Counted from the stretch's first letter, positions 53,790 to 64,000 are shown. The stretch: DNA of 64,000 bases from Ephydatia muelleri (GCA_013339895.1 JABACO010000003.1:7026012-7090011), one strand, 5' to 3'. The notes: generated from the sequence alone by a model not told the origin. Program-made: numbers and translations.

Positions 53790-55375
53790 CGAACATCTAG
53801 GTATTCACCATGACTTGTTGATGCCCGTTGTGTGTTTTCATTCTAAAAGAAGCGGTCATATTATTCACAACCATCACATGCACAACACTCACCCAATCCA
53901 TTACAGCCAGGTTCATCCGCATTTTAAAGGTGTTAGTATGGAAGTGTATCCTCTTGGGCAAGTAGGTTAGTAGCTGGTGGTTAAATGACTCCATCCAGAA
54001 GGTGTCTCGACACTGGAATTAGGACCTAATATTGACATAACTAGCAATGCCTTCATAAAGCTGCATACATGACAGAATGACTCAGCAAAGTGGTAGATGC
54101 TTTAATGGCTTCACACATAGTCAGGATCTTCCTCTTTGGGTGGTAACCTGGCTGGCGACAGCGACTTTCTAAATGGCAATTAAGGTGGTGACCCTACATG
54201 TACATAGTGGAAGCAGCAAAAAAAAACAACATTCCCACACACACACAACGACCGGAGCATCATTGCTGCATGTAAAAATGCACACTACACATGTATGCAT
54301 GCACACCTAGTACCTGCAGTGCTGGCTTATATTCATAATCAAGTTGCATAGAATGTCAGGGTTGCTGACCCAGTTCTTCATGCACCAGTACAGGTTGTAC
54401 TTTGGTACTCCTTGCTGAAAAAAAAATGGATTAATTGATTAAAAGATCACAGGTGTACGTTGGTACTCCTTGCTGAAAAAAAAAAAAGGACAACGCAGCA
54501 CATACCTTGTCTGAAAGTTCTGCAAACCACGTCTTATCTCTTAGTCTAGCTTTAACAGGCCCAGCACAGATCGTTTTCAGCTCTTTAGCCACATTCTTTG
54601 GGCCTGCATGATTGCAATCAATGCACACCAAAATAAATGTGGATACCATACCATGCCATGTGTCATAGGAATTGACCATTCCAAGTTGTTCAACATACGT
54701 CTATACGGTGGACTGGTAGTCATGGGCTACCTCTGTGACGTTCAACCCTACATTATAAATTGGATGCATATATGCATGTGTAAATATTTTAAATAATAAT
54801 TCACAAATCTCTGGCTATAACTTGGGGTAAGACAATTTTTGTACATGCCACCTCTCTGGTCTGAGCTACTCTGTGCTCTGGTTAAGAGAGAGTGGTGATC
54901 CCAACAATCCTACGTGTACTGCCTTGCAAAAATGTATGAACACAGAGTACAAACATGCATACACGTACCTTCCAGCTATACAGGGTACTGTTGAGTGGTA
55001 TGCATTAGCACTAGAATCATGCCGGTGCATCAGTGATGACCCACTGTTATAAAGAAATAAATTAAATCTATTGTATAAACCATGAGAAAACATCATACCT
55101 CTCCACTTGTGACGTACTCAGGGTTTGCCTTCACACATTGCACTTCTGCATCCATAGATTCTTCTGCTGAATCTGCTACAATTTGCTGGTACTGTCTGTG
55201 TATGTAAACTTCACAACCAGATTATAGCACTAAATCAATGACCAACGTATCACTAGTTATTCATCTATACCTATCAACATGGATGCACTTATTTGACACT
55301 ACACCTATCTCTGCAAACTTGCAAAAGTTGATAACTGAGATGGCAACATGCCAGCACAGGTAAAGGCATGAATGA
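53790..55375 (-). pseudogene. Intron-rich decayed gene of an uncharacterised DDE-like family
   Basis: Consecutive minus-strand exons with GT-AG junctions. About 55271-55375: CWHVAISVINFCKFAEIGVV, a Cys-bearing segment. 55099-55195: QYQQIVADSAEESMDAEVQC. 54969-55043: WVITDA then, after one extra base, RHDSSANAYHSTVPCIAG. 54652-54700: VEQLGMVNSYDTWHG. 54506-54603: PKNVAKELKTICAG and KTWFAELSDK. 54314-54414: YNLYWCMKNWVSNPDILCNL. Then about 54110-54200 and 53830-53990 (SFNHQLLTYLPKRIHF, MRMNLAVMDW). Phases agree between most neighbours. The TDARHD, YDTWHG..KN, YWC and LES-FNHQLL-KRIHF motifs match, from memory, a family of unnamed proteins common in corals, sponges and fish that is probably transposon-derived. 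The frameshift in the TDARHD exon and missing exons make it a pseudogene or partial model. Confidence 0.5.
54393..54485. repeat. Partial duplication of an exon start and its splice acceptor
   Basis: TTTGGTACTCCTTGCTGAAA plus an A run occurs at 54401-54424 and again at 54461-54485. On the minus strand this is the polypyrimidine tract, acceptor and first codons of the exon 54314-54414, so a second, upstream acceptor copy exists. Confidence 0.75.
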
Positions 55376-55813
55376 GCTCGCATGCATGGAGTGCAAGCAA
55401 AATTATTGCTAGATGTTGTGCAGTACACGAGCATAGCTACTTGCTTTTGGCTTGCCAAATAGTGACCCGCAAGAACTCTAGAAGAAGCCCAAGTGCGAGC
55501 TACTCAGACAAAGCGAATTCGCACAATGCCTCCTTTCTACACATTCAAACGAATTGTGATTTTAGAATACAACCAGCATAGGGGGATTTATGTACCTTCA
55601 TAAACGACTCCAGCTGCCAAATGGGACGTGGTCTACAGCAGTGTTGCTGGACCAAGCCCTGACAGAGACACCTAATAGCCTTGTGCTCAACCACACAGAC
55701 CCTCTGATCGTCTTTGTCTTCATCTCCCGTGTATATGCCTACAAGAAAGGGCAGCATAAAAGACCATGCACGCCGGCCTTTTATTCTACCAGTATAACTA
55801 TGCATGTGCATAT
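55376..55813. other. No gene recognised
   Basis: Upstream of the first exon seen in 53790-55375. The open frames here lack recognisable motifs. Confidence 0.35.
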
Positions 55814-55984
55814 AGACCCCTTTCGGCGATAATTGGCTGGTATGAATATTCACTATGAATACATTTATTACGTAGCAACTGTTGCCATCCTCCATTTTGA
55901 CGGGCAAATTTTCATTGCGTTGTTGTACGAGAACCTGGGCCAATCTTAGCGATGCGAGAATCGTGTTGTTTTTGTAGGATGTAG

Positions 55985-56240
55985 AAATAGAGGGTTGTAA
56001 AGGATCTGGAAAAAGGTTCTGCAGAGTTCCAGCAGATCCAGTTCAACTACAGAGATGGATTGCTGCCACAAATCGTAAACACTGGGTGCCAACTGTATAT
56101 ACTCGTCAGATTTCTAGTGTTAGGATTGATGTTGAAAGAGTTATTGGACTACTGAGGAATAAATATAGAATTATTCAAGGTACTTTACCCATTTCGTTGA
56201 TTAAGAGACCTTCTGACTCAACACCCACTATTGATAAAGA
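55985..56240 (+). pseudogene. THAP zinc finger joined to DDE transposase end
   Basis: Plus-strand open segment. KGSGKRFCRVPADPVQLQRW then IAATNRKHWVPTV is the THAP-domain pattern (C..., RxPxDP, W..A..R..W.P). Directly after comes SSVRIDVERVIGLLRNKYRI then IQGTLPISL, the end of a DDE_Tnp_4 domain including the catalytic Glu in VERVIG. The region between (rest of THAP, linker and the two catalytic Asp) has been deleted in frame. THAP binds the element ends and DDE cuts and joins DNA; this remnant could at most bind DNA. Confidence 0.75.
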
Positions 56241-56689
56241 TACTTTTCGTGTGTGCTGGTTTGACAAACTTGTCTTAATCTATTGTATAACATGTAAAAT
56301 GTTTCATACTCATTACACATCAGTGTACACCTGTAATATTTTTAACTATAATTATAATTATGTTCATTTATTTGAGTCCATTTATCAAAGCTATGCACTC
56401 ATAACAATACCATTCACCTTCTGGCTCTTCAACAATGCCAACACAAGAGAAATGATACCATTCAATTGAACATTCAGGAGCGTCACATCCGATCATTGGC
56501 CTAAATGCACTCTGTTTGCATATGCAATATGGAACATCATGATTTTCAGAACTGATTCAGCTTTGATAAAATTCTGCATCTTGTTTGAGCACATCATCAT
56601 AATTGTTAGAACATGATATACTTGGCTGTTGAACACCACATGATGTGGAAGAAGATTCAGCTAAATGACCTGATTTATTGAGTTTGTCA

Positions 56690-58323
56690 ATCATTCTGGC
56701 AAAGTGAATTTCAAGAAGAATGCCATAAATGATGGCAAGATAGAGTCAAATTTTTTTTGCATCTTTGAATATTCGCTCTCTTTTTTTGTCCAACAAATAA
56801 AATCACAGTAAGGCTTATTACAAATAGAAAGCTGTTCCTGCATTTGATAATAATAATCATGGATAGTTGACAGAGACAACTTTCCATCTTTATCAAGCTG
56901 TAGAAGCTTTTTTTATCATTGATTTGCCATGGAATTACATCTCTATACTTATACGGACACATCACCTCGATAATACCAGATCCACAACAACACAATCAAT
57001 TATACCATCTGCCAAGATAAGGATAATTCTTGTTGATGACTAATCCATTATCTGATAGAGAAAATTTTGATGATCATTTTTCATTAGCTGCACATATTCT
57101 TGCTTAGCAGAAACCTCATTTAGACATCCCCATTTCAAAGATGGTATATTCGGGTTTACACTTGTATATTGCATGATTGATTACACCAAGGACATCGGAA
57201 ACACTCTTTCCAGTACACATGACAATCTGACCAAACATTGAAGTTGTTATGCGACCTATTCGATAGTCAAACCATAATGAGGAACAAGATTGCCCTCTTG
57301 TACACTTCTCAACGAAAGAGATCTCATCCAAAGTATAGTTTATTGTTTCTTGCACAGCCTCTGTCAATGTAACAAGTTCATGTGATGTGCATTGAGTGTA
57401 ATTGGGGTCATAAAGGCTAGTGAGTAGAGGAGGTAGATTGCTTTCTACATCTCTTTGTTGTGACGGTTTAGGTGTTGACATAACCAGGAACAGAGATGCA
57501 CTTGTGGATTGCATCAAATAGACCATTTTTATAAAAACTAGTAACAGATGACGTGGTGATGTTGTAAGATCGGAATTACAGTGATTTCCTTTCACTATAG
57601 GTCTTTTAAAGTTGATGTCTTGAATGGTTACCTGTCTATAACAAATTCTTTAAAACTGCATTAACAGTGCTGCTTACTTTCTTTGGTTCCACACACATGG
57701 AAGAGACGTACTAGTCTGAGTGTGAATACCCAATTGGAAGCAAGCTTCCACCTTAAATAACACAGCAGCAACATGAGAGCCCACTTCCCCTAGGCTAAAT
57801 TACAATACTTTGTAAAGTCACGATAACAACAATGAAATGCGTCTCAACCAGCCATACATGTGCAGTGTGCAGTCACAATTGATCCAGATCTCTTCTCAAC
57901 TGCCACCCAGGGTTCGTGAGGTTTCTGCGATGAATTAACCTTTGCTTATAAAATTCAATGTGTGTCATCAATGCCTATACTGTGATAAAGGATAGTTTGG
58001 ACCCAACCATTGCAGACAGATCAAAATGAATGTACCACTGCACACCATTTAGGGCAACGAACCTCTGATAATAGTTGTAGCTTCAAGACTTTTGTATGCT
58101 TTGAGTCTCCCGTGTGTATCTACCTGGTGCGTCAATATGCAAACTTGGAAAGTCCACAGGGGGCCACAAAGTACGTCATCAATCCATTCGTACTGGGGAA
58201 CTGATCCGGGTCCAAGGTTTTGAGAGTTAACATGCTTGATTCACCCACCCGTCCACAAAGGCATTGCTTCATATAGCGATCTAAATCGGATCCTTTCAGT
58301 GTAGAAATGTAGTCTTCTGTCAT
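56690..58323 (-). pseudogene. YqaJ-type nuclease gene of the ISL2EU element
   Basis: Minus strand. The N-terminal part starts at 58323 (MTEDYISTLKGSDLDRYMKQ, then FPSTNGLMTYF), followed by a decayed middle. An open part at 57595-57116 has FVEKCTRGQSCSSLWFDYRI and GRITTSMFG, the TRGQ..S..W...R.GRIT.S signature of the YqaJ domain. A last part has GSGIIEVMCPYKYRDVIPW (about 56985-56930), then IHDYYYQMQEQL and FICWT. The catalytic E-x-K motif (usually EIKCPY) reads EVMCPY, so the Lys is lost. Several frameshifts. YqaJ proteins are lambda-exonuclease-like. Confidence 0.8.
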
Positions 58324-58473
58324 TGATCGAATATTGTCGAGAGAAGGTCACTCTATCAGTATGACAGACACAATGCCCGTCAAAATGGAGGATAGCAACG
58401 GTTGTCACGTAATAAATGTATTCATAGTGAATATTCATACCGTCCAATTATCGCCAAAAGGGGTCTATATGTT

Positions 58474-58662
58474 CCGCGCTAAGCAGGAATTTGCGCAATC
58501 CTAGGATTGCGCTGCGCAATCTAGGAATCCTTACTTTGGCGCGCAATCCAAGGATTGCGCACCGTATTCCAGAATTGCGCACATTTCTGCGCGAAGCAGG
58601 GATTTGCACAAAGCAATCATAGGATTGCGCAGCATGATCTAGGAATCCTTACTTTGGCGCGT
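58474..58662. repeat. Tandem duplication with palindromic cores
   Basis: Two units of about 75 bp (58474-58545 and 58589-58662) share GCGC(T/G)AAGCAGG, ATTTGC, and ATCTAGGAATCCTTACTTTG plus GCGCG. Each contains GCGCAATCC-type inverted repeats (GCGCAATCCTAGGATTGCGC in the first). It starts 7 bp after the ISL2EU element. Confidence 0.8.
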
Positions 58663-58805
58663 AAAGGTATTGCATTGTATAGCATAGTACAGTGTATGTT
58701 GTTGCCAGCACATAAAATCCTTGTGTTCATATTGATACCAAACTGAAACAGTTGCGACAGAGAACTATGAGCAGCCACTACAATACCAATCACCCGCGCG
58801 TGAAG

Positions 58806-58935
58806 CTACAAAGCCCACACACATGTAATGAAACCACTTACCACATCTGTCACAAGCAACCATATCATCATAAGAGTCTGGCAGTCGACAGTCACAGTAC
58901 AATTTAACACCGGTTCCGTGAGAATCGAATGTTTT
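58806..58935 (-). pseudogene. PHD-finger fragment
   Basis: Minus strand: FDSHGTGVKLYCDCRLPDSY, then DDMVACDRCGKWFHYMCVGF. This shows the PHD zinc-ligand pattern C-x-C, C-x2-C, H-x2-C. PHD fingers read histone tails; in several invertebrate transposon proteins a PHD finger follows a Ulp1-like protease. It runs in another frame from the open stretch upstream (59313-58942), which has no recognised domain (GFNARIQLDGLNVYKTDASY, KHIWTVCGVRKGFRKKCTF). Either a frameshift or a splice lies between them. Confidence 0.6.
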
Positions 58936-58941
58936 TTGGGG

Positions 58942-59313
58942 CTATTTGTCGAACTCAAGTTGTAGAAAAATAGTCGGACTACGTTTTTTAGTCCCAAAAG
59001 CATAAGAACATAGTAGTGCAACTCTTTGCTTGAGGTTTTGCCCCATTTCTAGCGCCGTATGTGCTTCTTGTCGTAACCTGCATTCGTTTCTAGTCAAACG
59101 GTTGGAAGTTTCACATATAAAAGTACACTTTTTTCTGAAGCCTTTTCTAACACCACAAACGGTCCAAATATGCTTACCTTTGTAAGATGCGTCGGTTTTG
59201 TACACATTTAGACCGTCTAACTGTATGCGAGCGTTGAAACCAGCACTTCTTATTATGTCGATCTTTGTGGCCGCGTTCCCAGACCGATGTATTATTCCGT
59301 GGGTGTGCAGCAT
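58942..59313 (-). other. Open frame of unknown function upstream of the PHD fragment
   Basis: A 123-codon minus-strand frame with Cys/His and basic residues. No family was recognised. It may be the exon preceding the PHD finger. Confidence 0.3.
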
Positions 59314-59434
59314 AATGTCGAACTTTGGCTGATTTATAAGTCTACGAGTGCACTATTTTCCATTTGCATACAGTCATATATAGTAGCGTTCATAGTACAC
59401 ATCCGAACATATATATGTCATCACTGCTGCTCAA

Positions 59435-60300
59435 CACATATCGAGAAATCGTCCATACATCGGTGGTCATCTTGCGATTTATTTTCAAAACACGTTTAGT
59501 ATGTACAATAAATCGGTCTGATTATAATGTGTACTTTATAAATTGATATCGTGAACTGTTCTTTAACTAAAATCAAGACAAAAAATTAATTTCTACCGCT
59601 GGCGCATAATTTATTTATACATGTATGTCATTGCGCAATGCCTTGCTTCATCTGCCAAAATTATTCAGTAAATATGTAATTGACAATATTATCATAATGG
59701 TGAATAAATGTGCACAATAACTTCGTCATCGCGCATCGGCATTTATATAGTCATGCAGCTTACACAGGAAATTTAAGTTGAGTCGTTAGCACTTTCCAGT
59801 GCAGAACGACCTACGCAGGCTTGAGCCTTACATATCGTTCAATCTTTGTCTGCATGTGTGCATGTGGCTAGAGCGTCACAGTACACGTATAGCGCCCAAA
59901 TTTAACTATACTTATGTGAAGGTTCGTAACGGAAAGCTTTATGTCTACACATCGGAGCACTGAGCAGTCTACCACTAGGCCAAAGAGCCTCTGCATCAGG
60001 TCCAAAGCACACTCCACCCCCTCCCTAATACTTGCTGGCATTGCCGCATCAGGTCCATGTCATCACCACCAAAACACGTTTCTGCACACAATGTGTGGTT
60101 TGTATATAGGGGCTACACGTATAGTATGTGCTTTAAAAAACATACACAATTTGCTCTCTTAGAACTGCTATAGCTAGTAGATCCAAATGTACATGTACAC
60201 CAGGCAGCCTAACATCAGTTTAGACAATGCACTATTCAGCTATAGCTAACCACAGTTTACATAGCACACAATGAAAGGGCAAAGTGTACATTTACAGAAT
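59435..60300. repeat. Dispersed repeat R, copy 2, with tRNA-like head
   Basis: Co-linear with segments of 40380-42310. On the minus strand at about 59995-59925 the sequence GGCTCTTTGGCCTAGTGG then TAGACTGCTCAGTGC resembles a tRNA 5' half with an A box. About 40 bp later GTTACGAACC resembles a B box with one extra base. This suggests a tRNA-derived SINE head. A small related segment of R is also at 44934-44985. Confidence 0.6.
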
Positions 60301-60361
60301 GCGATGCGGCATTTTTGCCTAAGTGTGTCATCACCACCAGTCAGACCCTGGACCTACATAT

Positions 60362-60545
60362 CACTGCGCCACAGCATTTAGTATGCAGAGTTGTGCAGAG
60401 TCTGCATACCAACCATATGCAGATGAGTATCGTTGAAGTGTTCATATGCAGACGTCTGCATATGAACACTTCAATGATACCCGCCTGCATATGGTTGATA
60501 TGCAGACTCTGCACAGCTCTGCATACTAAATGCTGTGGCGCAGTG
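60362..60545. mobile_element. Palindromic MITE, copy 2
   Basis: A 184-bp near-palindrome about 95% similar to 23302-23487. Same CACTGCGCCACAGC ends and GCAGACGTCTGC centre. The flanking triplets are TAT and TAC, so the 3-bp target duplication is imperfect. Its arms have drifted more than those of copy 1. Confidence 0.85.
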
Positions 60546-60548
60546 TAC

Positions 60549-60716
60549 CAACACAGGCCTAACTTGGACCTACATAGGCCTACCCTGATCCTACATGTAC
60601 CACCTACACAGGCCTAACCTGGACCTAAATGTACCTACACAGGCCTAAACTGGACAATGTACATGTACCTACATCGGCCTAACCTAGACCTAAATGTACA
60701 ATTACTACCCTGGACC
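60549..60716. repeat. Short minisatellite, about 30-bp unit
   Basis: Five or so degenerate units of ACAGGCCTAACCTGGACCTA plus AATGTACCT. It starts immediately after the palindromic MITE. Confidence 0.85.
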
Positions 60717-61179
60717 TTCCGCTACAATTACTACTACGTATAAGGTCTAAGCTTGTAAGTTTTGTAGCAAAACGCGACAGAACAGTTCAAGCAAGCTACG
60801 CTAAGCCTTCTAGTGGCGTACACCTAACCCTTCCCTTCCCGGCCCCCCCCCCCCCTTTCCCCCCCGTACCGTGTGCATTATTTAGAAACAACATACGCCT
60901 AGATGCACACTACAGTGCTCAAGGTTTAAGCGCACGCCACTGTGCACGCCACTGTGCAGGGTACCGAGGAGTGTAGTGCTCCAGCAAGAGCTGGCAGCCG
61001 TGGCCCGTGGGTAAGCGTTATGGATACGACGCGGGATATGTACAAGCTACTATATATAGTACATAACACAGCATCACCGCTTCACCATGCAAGCGTGCGG
61101 CAGCGCACAATAATAGGTAGCAAAAAACCTTTGGTAATGTTGCCTAATGTACGTACGTCCGTATTTCAATTTTTGTGGG
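60717..61179. other. No gene recognised
   Basis: Includes two C-rich runs near 60842-60866. The open frame at 60942-61319 has no recognisable domain and overlaps repeat S. Confidence 0.4.
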
Positions 61180-61630
61180 CACGAGACGGGGACACTATGA
61201 AATTCAAGAAGGAATACTTCTGTGGAATATGGAACCGAATTTTCAAATACGAAGACCTACGTTTAAAAGCGCAGAATAGTTGCTTTGTGTATCAGCTATA
61301 TGTTTCTGTCAGGAGCTAACAGTAGATCTTTAAGGTTTTGACGTAATAGACTGTGGAATTTTGTGATCAGGAACTCACCCCGTTGACTTCATGAACATTT
61401 GAAAAAAAGGCCCCTACAATTCAATGGAACCGAGGGCTTATTCGGGAAAAATATGGTGACGTGTTTAAAAATCTTGCCAAATGTGCCGCACTAACAATCT
61501 GTCAGGAGCTAAGTTGTAAAAAACATTTGGTATGCTTTCCCCATACTGTGTATGGAGCGATTACGGAAATATGTCGTGATTATGCAAACCGCGAATTAAT
61601 GAAGGGCTCCCGTCATTTCTCGATATGAGA
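61180..61630. repeat. Dispersed repeat S, copy 2
   Basis: Matches 45860-46335 in direct orientation with many differences. Confidence 0.65.
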
Positions 61631-61954
61631 AGCTGCTTGCATGTGCTCTGTTAATCGCTCTGGCTTATTTCCCATGTGGTGGTGGCGGCTGCAGAGCCTG
61701 AGGTATACCTCCAGTTCCACTTGGAGAGAGATCTTTTTCCATATCCAAATGCTCGAAGCTTATCCTTACCTTTTTTTGCCTTCCAGAGCTCCCTAGCCCT
61801 TCATTACTTTGATGCTTTAGCCTAATGCAAATTTCCTGTGCTTTGATATACACACTCCTGGCAGTGGAAGTTTACTCCATCTGATTGCTTTCTGCAACTG
61901 CAGAAGAGGCAAACATATGGTTTGCTGTCATGTGATTCTGAATGCTACTGGGCA

Positions 61955-62150
61955 GGACAGCAAGCCACAGCCACGTGCTTGACCATATGTAGTCATATGA
62001 CAGCAAGCCACTGCCATGTGCAGTCATATGTCAGCAAGTATGACAGCAAGTCATGGCCATGTGCAGTCATATGACAGCAAGCCACAGGCATGTGCAGACA
62101 TGACAGCAAGCTATGGCCATGTGTAGTCATGAAAGCAAGCCACAGCCATG
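61955..62150. repeat. Minisatellite, about 33-bp unit
   Basis: Five to six units of GTCATATGACAGCAAGCCAC plus (A/T)GCCATGTGCA. An inverted relative (TTTGCTGTCATGTG) lies just before at 61920. Confidence 0.9.
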
Positions 62151-62814
62151 CACGTGCTTCTATAACCTTCAAAATGTGTGCCTGAGATGCATGCTAGATC
62201 GAATCCTTGTCTTCAATCACTGGTGTAACCTCAATGTTAGCAGTATCTGGGTTATGCCCGAGCTACACATTAATTTACCGATCTGCCAGAATTAGATAAA
62301 GCTATTGCCTTGCCTGGTTGACCACGCTTACGTGGATGCCACATGCAGCATCTTATGCAGTTTGTTCCTGCATGGCACTTGTTGCTCGCTGGCTTCCGAG
62401 AAAATTTATTTTGCAAAAACTTATAATGCGCATGCGCAAAATAATAAGTGTAAGTCTGGGTAAGAGTTTATAGTTTTCACGTAAACTATGCTAGCTATGA
62501 ACATGCTATTCACTAGGCCCTCTATTTGGTATCTAGAAGAATCTAAAAATACCATCAGATTTTGTTGAAAAGCGATAGAAAAAAAGTGTACCGATCAGCT
62601 TTCGAACGTCAAAAAAACGGGAGAGTGCGTAAGTTTCACCCGATACAAGTATGTTGTTTTATATGTCACAAAGCTAAAATTTATACCAAATGGCTCAGAG
62701 AGAGTTGGCCTATCAGAAAATATGCTTTCTAAAGCATACAGAACTTTTCCGACTAATTTTCCAAAAGGTCGGTTCGACAAAAAATACATTCGATTCTCAC
62801 GGAAGCGGTGTTAA

Positions 62815-63560
62815 TAAACTCCCCTGATGGTTTGCAAGCTCTTTTCACCTTGGATGACATGAGTGGAAACCTGCTGAACTTCTTATTTTCAAAACAGGTT
62901 ACAAGGTGGGTCCTCAGCTTATCCTGATCAAAACTAATTGTTTGCAAATCATATCCCAGCGCAGCATGATAAGCGAAGGCTATGGCAAATGGGCCACAAT
63001 CAGAGACTCCTTTCTGTTTTTGCACAGGAATATGATGAACTGTCAGCCCACCATCCACAACACTGCCCTTCAGATGGCCGTAAATCCTCGCCAGTTGTTC
63101 TGCCAACTCAGCACTGGTGATAGATGAGAGCATAATGACTCCATCCAAAGAAGGAGGACACTACCCAGTGGTTTTCATTCACAAAGTGAATCTGTACAGC
63201 TGTGAGGAAGAGGTCACATACAACTTATACATTTTCAACCCAAATATTCAGCATTCAATGGGGTATATAGGTTGAGGGTAGGTTTCAATTCAGCTAAAAA
63301 GGACAGAATTATACTTAATAGCATGCAACTTACAATTGTCCATGATGGGTACAAAACCACTCATCTGGCTAAGGAGGGTATTTTGCATTCCATGAACAGC
63401 TGGAAATTGTTTTGATTTAATTTGCTGGCTGCATTCATGTGCTTGTCACATAATAATCCTCCATTCATGGTAACATCCTTATCAAACTGATTCAAATCAA
63501 TAGTTGGGATCCAAATCTGAACAAAGGGCATGCAAGAGGATGAAATCAGAGACAGCACTT
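62815..63560 (-). pseudogene. Decayed Ulp1-like (C48) cysteine protease gene
   Basis: Minus strand. Upstream block at about 63560-63365: NGGLLCDKHMNAASKL, then after a frame change FPAVHGMQNTLL, the usual lead-in of transposon-borne Ulp1-like proteins. Next VNENHWVVSSF (63165 region, HW carrying the catalytic His). Then a frame change into DGVIMLSSITSAELAEQLAR, where the usual YDS with the catalytic Asp reads LSS. Then PVQKQKGVSDCGPFAIAFAY with the Gln and the catalytic Cys (DCG), and KLRTHLVTCFE..KFSRFP at the end. Such proteases cleave ubiquitin-like proteins; copies of this style are mostly carried by DNA transposons. The lost Asp and the frameshifts indicate a dead copy. Confidence 0.7.
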
Positions 63561-64000
63561 TTAAAATTTGAGCTGTAAAGAAATCACTTTACATGCAAAC
63601 ATGCATGCACATACCTCAGGTTTTCTATCTCTCTTAGAACTCCCCTGTTTTAATTTGGCAACTTGTCCTGGTTAATTTTGGCATTCTGAACCCTTGTGAC
63701 ACTTGCTTGTGCAAATGGTCCCACGTTTTTTTTGGATCTGCATGAATTTCTTGTACAATTAAATTACTCTTGCACTGACGAGTCATTTTTGGGGTTGCTC
63801 TTAATGGCAGCCTCTCTAAGTGATAACCTAGGTAGAGCCTTCCAATCTTGTGCATCTAGTCCCAAATCCCCTTCATAACACTCCAAGTTAGCTTCACCAA
63901 AGCAGGTACTGAAAACACCAAATTTGCACCTTGAAGTTTAGTGTGCATTGTATATTTGAAGGGCAATTAAATTCACCAAACTGTTGTATACACTGGCACT
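63561..64000. other. Possible further exons of the protease-bearing gene; not resolved
   Basis: Minus-strand reading at 63895-63700 gives protein-like stretches (for example DLGLDAQDWKALPRLSLREA) with stops between. No family was recognised. The gene probably continues past the right edge. Confidence 0.3.

Larger units (their letters stand above)
55814..58466. mobile_element. ISL2EU/IS4EU-type DNA transposon
   Basis: Inverted ends of about 95 bp start AGACCCCTTT(C/T)GGCGATAAT, continue GGTATGAATATTCACTATGA and end near CCTCCATTTTGACGGGCA. They are at 55814-55907 and 58373-58466. The flanks show ATAT on both sides (55810-55813, 58467-58470), consistent with a short AT target duplication. Inside are a plus-strand THAP/DDE remnant and a minus-strand YqaJ-nuclease gene, a pairing known for ISL2EU elements. 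Both genes are broken, so the copy is inactive. Confidence 0.88.

Noticed and set aside
59925..59999. Candidate tRNA gene on the minus strand
   Set aside because: The A box is good, but the B box has an extra base and the stems do not pair well; better explained as a tRNA-derived SINE head.
60942..61319. 125-codon plus-strand frame
   Set aside because: Overlaps repeat S, whose other copy at 45860-46335 is not open; likely chance.

Overview
Window type. This is a stretch of an animal nuclear genome, not a prokaryotic one. Genes are split by GT-AG introns (one only 49 bp), there are long TG/CA microsatellites, and most of the sequence is eukaryotic transposable elements. The mix of elements, the very short intron and the AT-rich background fit an early-branching marine invertebrate, most plausibly a sponge; this is an inference that the sequence alone does not prove.

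Host genes. Three host-type pieces can be supported. (1) A complete four-exon gene for a secreted or membrane TM2-domain protein lies at 4847-7820 (+). (2) A complete two-exon gene for a sarcoplasmic-type EF-hand calcium-binding protein lies at 50004-50595 (-), and a broken duplicate of it lies at about 30320-30945 (-) inside a roughly 2 kb segmental duplication. (3) A single MATH-domain exon resembling SPOP lies at 3726-3838 (+).

Mobile elements, left to right. A decayed hAT transposase runs off the left edge (1-905, -). At 7950-20226 sits a Gypsy-type LTR retrotransposon (+) with 112-bp LTRs and a 5-bp target duplication. It carries two nested insertions: a DNA transposon with CACTG-type ends and a 3-bp target duplication inside gag (8111-11027), and a second, intact Gypsy element with identical 173-bp LTRs on the opposite strand (15246-19929). 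A non-autonomous hAT element with C-rich tandem repeats lies at 22342-22990, followed by a palindromic MITE. From 23.7 to 48.3 kb many copies of one family of non-LTR retrotransposons occur. The family has an N-terminal CXC/C2H2 zinc region, a YLDD reverse transcriptase, and a C-terminal zinc finger plus restriction-like endonuclease. One copy is full length (24464-28132). The copies abut (ATT)n/(AAT)n tracts and are repeatedly joined head to tail through those tracts. A deleted hAT transposase (32211-33300) and a 771-bp hAT derivative (43630-44400) are also present.

Right third. A 23-bp minisatellite (52560-53245) is followed by an intron-rich decayed gene of an uncharacterised DDE-like family (53790-55375, -). 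Next comes an ISL2EU-type transposon with about 95-bp inverted ends (55814-58466) that carries THAP/DDE and YqaJ-nuclease remnants. A PHD-finger fragment, dispersed repeats with tRNA-like heads, minisatellites, and a decayed Ulp1-like protease gene (62815-63560, -) complete the window.

Overall, the interest lies in how the elements are layered. Target-site duplications date several insertions relative to one another, and one retrotransposon family seems to use microsatellites, including the tails of its own older copies, as landing sites.
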